Assembly (NCBI GenBank): GCA_002376965.1
Contig: DFOV01000094.1
Span: forward strand, 1-12,564
Reading direction: 5' to 3'
DNA: 12,564 bases
Origin: Gammaproteobacteria bacterium UBA3532
GTDB taxonomy: Bacteria; Pseudomonadota; Gammaproteobacteria; Enterobacterales; UBA3532
Shown here: one piece after another, positions 10,801-12,564 of the stretch
Numbering within the stretch: position 1 is the first letter of the stretch
Layout of the letters: each line of letters begins with the position of its first letter
Made by a program: the position numbers and the translations under genes
The notes under the pieces: generated by a model
Databases searched by the model: none
Told to the model about the DNA's origin: nothing
The model's input: only the letters and a program-made list of their open reading frames with translations

Positions 10801-12564
10801 TCCGGTAGTGGCGTGTTGGGTGCAGCAGGGCCAATGACCGTTGCTCGTGACTTCCCTGGTGCGCCGATCGCCAACACCTGGTATCCAGCGGCGCTGGCAA
10901 ATGCGCTGTCTGGTGTCGATCAAAATGGTAGCACCGCAGAAATTCGGGCCACCTTCAACTCGTCTATCGACAACAATAACAGCTGCTTGCAAGGTACCAA
11001 CTGGTACTACGGTATTGACGGTAATCCTGGTCGCAATATTGAGTTGTTATCAACCGTGGTGCATGAATTTGGTCATGGTTTAGGGTTCTTAAGCCTGGTC
11101 AACCCAAATGGCGAGAAATTTATGGGGCGTGATGATGTGTACATGACCCACCTTCAGGATTATGGCGTCAACCGCTTCTGGCCGGGGTTGACCAACTCCG
11201 AACGTGCGGTCAATGCGACCAGTGGTAATAGATTGGTATTTGTCGGTGACGAACTAAGCCAGAAAAGTGAAGGCCTAAACCAAGGGCGCAAGCCAAACGG
11301 CAGCGTTGAAATGTATGCGCCGAATCCGTATCGCTCAGGATCATCCGTTTCGCATTTCAGCACCTCGTTAGCGCCGAATGATGTGATGGAGCCATTTTAT
11401 ACCGGCCCGAACAATGACCTGACGCTGGCAGCGGCACTATTTAAAGACCTTGGCTGGCCACAAATCGATCAAGCCGATCTGTCGGTCGATATCAGTGTCG
11501 ATAATCCTGCTCCTGCCGTAAACGATCAGGTTGTTGCGACCATCACCGTGACCAACTCCGGCCCTGCTGCGCTTAGTCAGGCGCAGGTGGCGGTTGATAT
11601 TGGTGATGGATTAGTCGTGTTGAGTAACAGCGCTGATGATGTCTTCCAAGCCGAAGAAGGTAGTTGGTTGCTTTCTAATATAGGGGTTAACGAAACTCGA
11701 ACGCTACAGCTGGTTGTCAGCGTCGCCGCCAGTGGTAACAAATCGCTGGTGGCGGAAGTGATGTCCGCTAGTTTGAGCGATACTGACTCCACCCCAGCCA
11801 ATGGTAATGCAACAGAAGATGACTATGCGCAGCTAAATCTGGGCAATGCCGACCTCAGTGTGGTGATGGGTTTGAGTGAGGAAAGCGTCTACCGAGGCGA
11901 TTTCGTAACGCTAGATGTTCAAATCGCTAACGCTGGGCCGGACGATGCAACCGGTTTGGTAGTGGATATTCGTCTGCCATCCAGTGTTACCTTGATCGAA
12001 GAGCAAGGCGTTGGCCAGCTTGATCTAACCACCATGCGTTGGACGTTAGATAGTGTACCAGCCAACGGGTTATACAGCCGTGAGCTGGTGTTACAGGTCA
12101 ATGGTTTAGATCAAATTGCGCTAGAAGCCGAGTTAATGGCAGCCAATGAGCCAGACCCAGACTCAACGCCTGGTAATGGAGTGTTAACCGAGGATGATCT
12201 AACCATCACCTTCGTGAACAGTACCGAGCCCAACTTTAGCGGTATCGACCTTATTCTGGATGGTGTCTACCAGGATAGCTGTCCACAGATGAGCGTAAGG
12301 TTTTCGCTTGAGCGCGAGAGTGCGCCGATCAATGGGTTTGTCGCAGAGCAGTTCACATTGCGCGAAGATGGCACGCCACTGGTGTTCGAATTTAATGCTG
12401 TTTCCGATCGCGGTGAATACGAAATCAGATATCAAACCGAGCATCGAGACGGCAAAGCCCATCGCCTTGATATCACCGTCGATGATGACCTGGCCGACAA
12501 CGTTAATTTCACGACGACAGTGATAAGCTGTTCTGATGAGCCGGTCGCCGTCGGCGGTGATGGT
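1..12564 (+). CDS. Giant multidomain protein: DUF11 repeats with four leishmanolysin-like metallopeptidase domains (partial at both ends)
   Basis: Frame 1 is open across all 4,188 codons. It has neither a start nor a stop, so both ends lie outside the window and no ribosome binding site, signal peptide, membrane anchor or sorting signal can be judged. The order is DUF11 x5, peptidase, DUF11 x4, peptidase, DUF11 x3, peptidase, DUF11 x9, peptidase, DUF11 x2, then a different cysteine-bearing region. The composition (Ser, Thr, Asp, Asn, Gly and Val rich, Lys poor, almost no Cys, no hydrophobic membrane segment) is typical of secreted or surface bacterial stalk proteins. DUF11 repeats are known mainly from large extracellular bacterial and archaeal proteins. 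The inferred role is an exported stalk or adhesin-like protein bearing several zinc protease heads. The substrate is unknown. The coding frame is certain, the domain calls are strong, and the biological role is inference. Confidence 0.97.
1825..2709 (+). other. Metallopeptidase domain MP1 (leishmanolysin/M8-like, HExxH)
   Basis: This 295-residue domain opens with KIVIVNGDGAGEGFNDPTP and TLGQQRLNAFQRAADIW. It then has the cysteine pair C676 and C739, the NWYYGLDG motif, and the zinc motif HEMAHGLGF with H765, catalytic E766 and H769. The position six residues after H769 is Ser, so the usual HExxHxxGxxH third ligand is absent. A later SVSHF places H863 94 residues after H769 and 11 residues before M874 in NELMEP. 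The known leishmanolysin arrangement has its third zinc histidine 11 residues before the Met-turn Met. The domain ends in FADMGWP, much as leishmanolysin domains end after the Met-turn helix. It is the only one of the four with HEMAH rather than HEFGH. All predicted zinc and catalytic residues are present, so it is probably active. Assignment to M8 rather than to an unnamed related family is inference. Confidence 0.78.
2710..4239 (+). repeat. DUF11 repeat block B: four repeats between MP1 and MP2
   Basis: Units run 2710-3099, 3100-3480, 3481-3855 and 3856-4239, 125-130 residues each. Their N-x-G-P motifs read NDGPG, NAGPD, NDGPD and NRGPD. Their tails read DPDSTPDN, DADSTPGN, DPDSTPDN and DSNSTPGN, each followed by EDD. 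The first begins (AADLSLEF) within four residues of the end of MP1, so there is no flexible linker between peptidase and stalk. There are no cysteines. This block probably acts as a rigid spacer that sets the distance between the first two protease heads. Confidence 0.93.
4240..5121 (+). other. Metallopeptidase domain MP2 (leishmanolysin/M8-like, HExxH)
   Basis: This 294-residue domain has the same layout as MP1. It opens with RIIIDNMDAQGEGFNDPTP, then TLGQQRLLAFQRAAEIW, the cysteine pair C1481 and C1544, GWYYGLDG, and the zinc motif HEFGHGLGF with H1570, E1571 and H1574. The third-ligand candidate is H1668 in SVSHF, 94 residues after H1574, with M1679 of NELMEP 11 residues further on. The stretch around 4860-4915 (DLVWTGEQV) matches a point where relatives of this family, as I remember them, can carry an inserted PA domain. 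No such insert is present here or in the other three copies. Sequence between the zinc motif and the third His differs strongly from MP1 and MP4 (FFGLPDTYMLNL against KFMGxDDVY). All predicted catalytic residues are intact. Confidence 0.78.
5122..6285 (+). repeat. DUF11 repeat block C: three repeats between MP2 and MP3
   Basis: Units run 5122-5493, 5494-5877 and 5878-6285. Their N-x-G-P motifs read NAGPS, NDGPD and NDGPD. Their tails read DPDSTPNN, DPDSVPNN and DPDSTPNN, each followed by EDD. This is the shortest spacer between two peptidase domains. The third unit is the longest (136 residues) because its middle loop (GTYLGTNNQGFARW) is extended relative to neighbours. Its terminal strand reads ADLAVEQQ and leads straight into the peptidase opening GIILLNGDG. 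Confidence 0.92.
6286..7155 (+). other. Metallopeptidase domain MP3 (leishmanolysin/M8-like, HExxH)
   Basis: At 290 residues this is the shortest of the four. It opens with GIILLNGDGPGEGFNDP, then TLGAQRLAVFERAAQIW, the cysteine pair C2162 and C2224, NWYYGLDG, and the zinc motif HEFGHGLGF with H2250, E2251 and H2254. The later SVSHF gives H2346, 92 residues after H2254 and 11 before M2357 of NELMEP. It shares FAPNPYRSGSSVSHF almost exactly with MP4, although the region just after the zinc motif is closer to MP2. All predicted zinc ligands and the catalytic Glu are present. A hydrophobic-aromatic end (LLADMGWP) leads directly to the next DUF11 strand. Confidence 0.78.
7156..10593 (+). repeat. 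DUF11 repeat block D: nine repeats between MP3 and MP4
   Basis: Units run 7156-7542, 7543-7926, 7927-8307, 8308-8691, 8692-9075, 9076-9453, 9454-9831, 9832-10209 and 10210-10593. All fall within 126-129 residues, so the period is very regular. All nine have N-x-G-P (NNGPA, NAGPD, NAGPA, NNGPA, NAGPN, NDGPN, NDGPG, NNGPD, NQGPD). All nine have a DPDS tail followed at fixed spacing by EDD. There are no cysteines and no interruption. At nine units this is the longest stalk segment seen, and it separates MP4 from the first three protease domains. The copies differ widely at the nucleotide level, so they are old duplications rather than a recent tandem array. Confidence 0.94.
10594..11472 (+). other. 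Metallopeptidase domain MP4 (leishmanolysin/M8-like, HExxH)
   Basis: This 293-residue domain opens with GIIVLRNDDAPGEGFNDPTP, then TLGEQRLFLFQYAADLW, the cysteine pair C3599 and C3662, NWYYGIDG, and the zinc motif HEFGHGLGF with H3688, E3689 and H3692. The third-ligand candidate is H3785 in SVSHF, 93 residues after H3692, with M3796 11 residues further on in NDVMEP. The Met-turn stretch reads NDVMEP where the other three read NELMEP, but the Met itself is kept. After the zinc motif it resembles MP1 (KFMGRDDVY and RFWPGL). Further on it resembles MP3 (YAPNPYRSG). All predicted catalytic residues are present. It ends in FKDLGWP and passes directly into ADLSVDI of the next DUF11 unit. Confidence 0.78.
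11473..12225 (+). repeat. DUF11 repeat block E: last two repeats
   Basis: Units run 11473-11847 and 11848-12225, 125 and 126 residues. Their motifs read NSGPA with DTDSTPAN, and NAGPD with DPDSTPGN, each followed by EDD. These are the final DUF11 units in the window. After the last EDD and its closing strand (LTITFVNST) the sequence no longer fits the repeat. Block E separates MP4 from the C-terminal region. Confidence 0.92.
12226..12564 (+). other. Start of a C-terminal region unrelated to DUF11, with a cysteine pair (partial)
   Basis: About 113 residues are visible and the domain may continue past the window. It begins around NFSGIDLILDGVYQDSC and contains C4094 and C4177, which could form a disulfide joining the first and last strands. 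The middle has a V-R-F-S-L strand, the phrase NGFVAEQFTLREDG and a further G-E-Y-E-I-R-Y strand. The pattern Cys-Pro, alternating hydrophobic strand, short loop, then F-x-[LV]-x-E-D-G recalls small Ig-like domains that I remember lying in front of von Willebrand factor A domains in secreted bacterial proteins. That resemblance is weak. No MIDAS motif (DxSxS) is present in the part that can be seen. The last residues (VAVGGDG) look like a Gly-rich linker. Confidence 0.5.

Overview
The whole 12,564-base window lies inside one protein-coding gene on the plus strand. Frame 1 is open from the first base to the last: 4,188 codons with no stop, no start that can be assigned and no end in view. I translated it line by line and found no frameshift. 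The gene is therefore longer than the window on both sides, and its product exceeds 4,188 residues (over 400 kDa). Residue numbers in this annotation are window codons, with codon 1 at base 1.

The protein is strictly modular. About 23 copies of a 118-130 residue repeat of the DUF11 (Ig-like, conserved repeat domain) type alternate with four copies of a roughly 290-residue metallopeptidase domain. In order: five DUF11 repeats (1-1824, the first cut by the window edge), peptidase domain MP1 (1825-2709), four repeats (2710-4239), MP2 (4240-5121), three repeats (5122-6285), MP3 (6286-7155), nine repeats (7156-10593), MP4 (10594-11472), two repeats (11473-12225), and the start of an unrelated C-terminal region with its own cysteine pair (12226-12564).

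Each peptidase domain keeps a full HExxHGLGF zinc motif. Each also has a later SVSHF histidine exactly 11 residues before the Met of an [EDN]-[LV]-M-E-P motif. That His-to-Met layout is the one known from leishmanolysin (family M8) metzincins, so all four domains look catalytically competent. The DUF11 repeats carry an N-x-G-P motif at the end of their second strand and a DPDSTPxN...EDD acidic tail, which probably makes a rigid, possibly calcium-stabilised stalk. Cysteines occur only as one pair in each peptidase domain and one pair in the C-terminal region. The likely picture is a very large exported or surface-displayed stalk carrying four protease heads. Export and anchoring signals would lie outside the window.

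The organism is probably a Gram-negative bacterium, most likely a marine or aquatic gammaproteobacterium. This rests on GC content near 50% by eye, balanced codon use and the known taste of that group for giant DUF11 proteins. It is an inference with modest confidence. There are no intergenic regions, RNA genes, mobile elements, CRISPR arrays or regulatory sites in the window. Short open frames on the other strand and in other frames are shadows of the repeat coding sequence.
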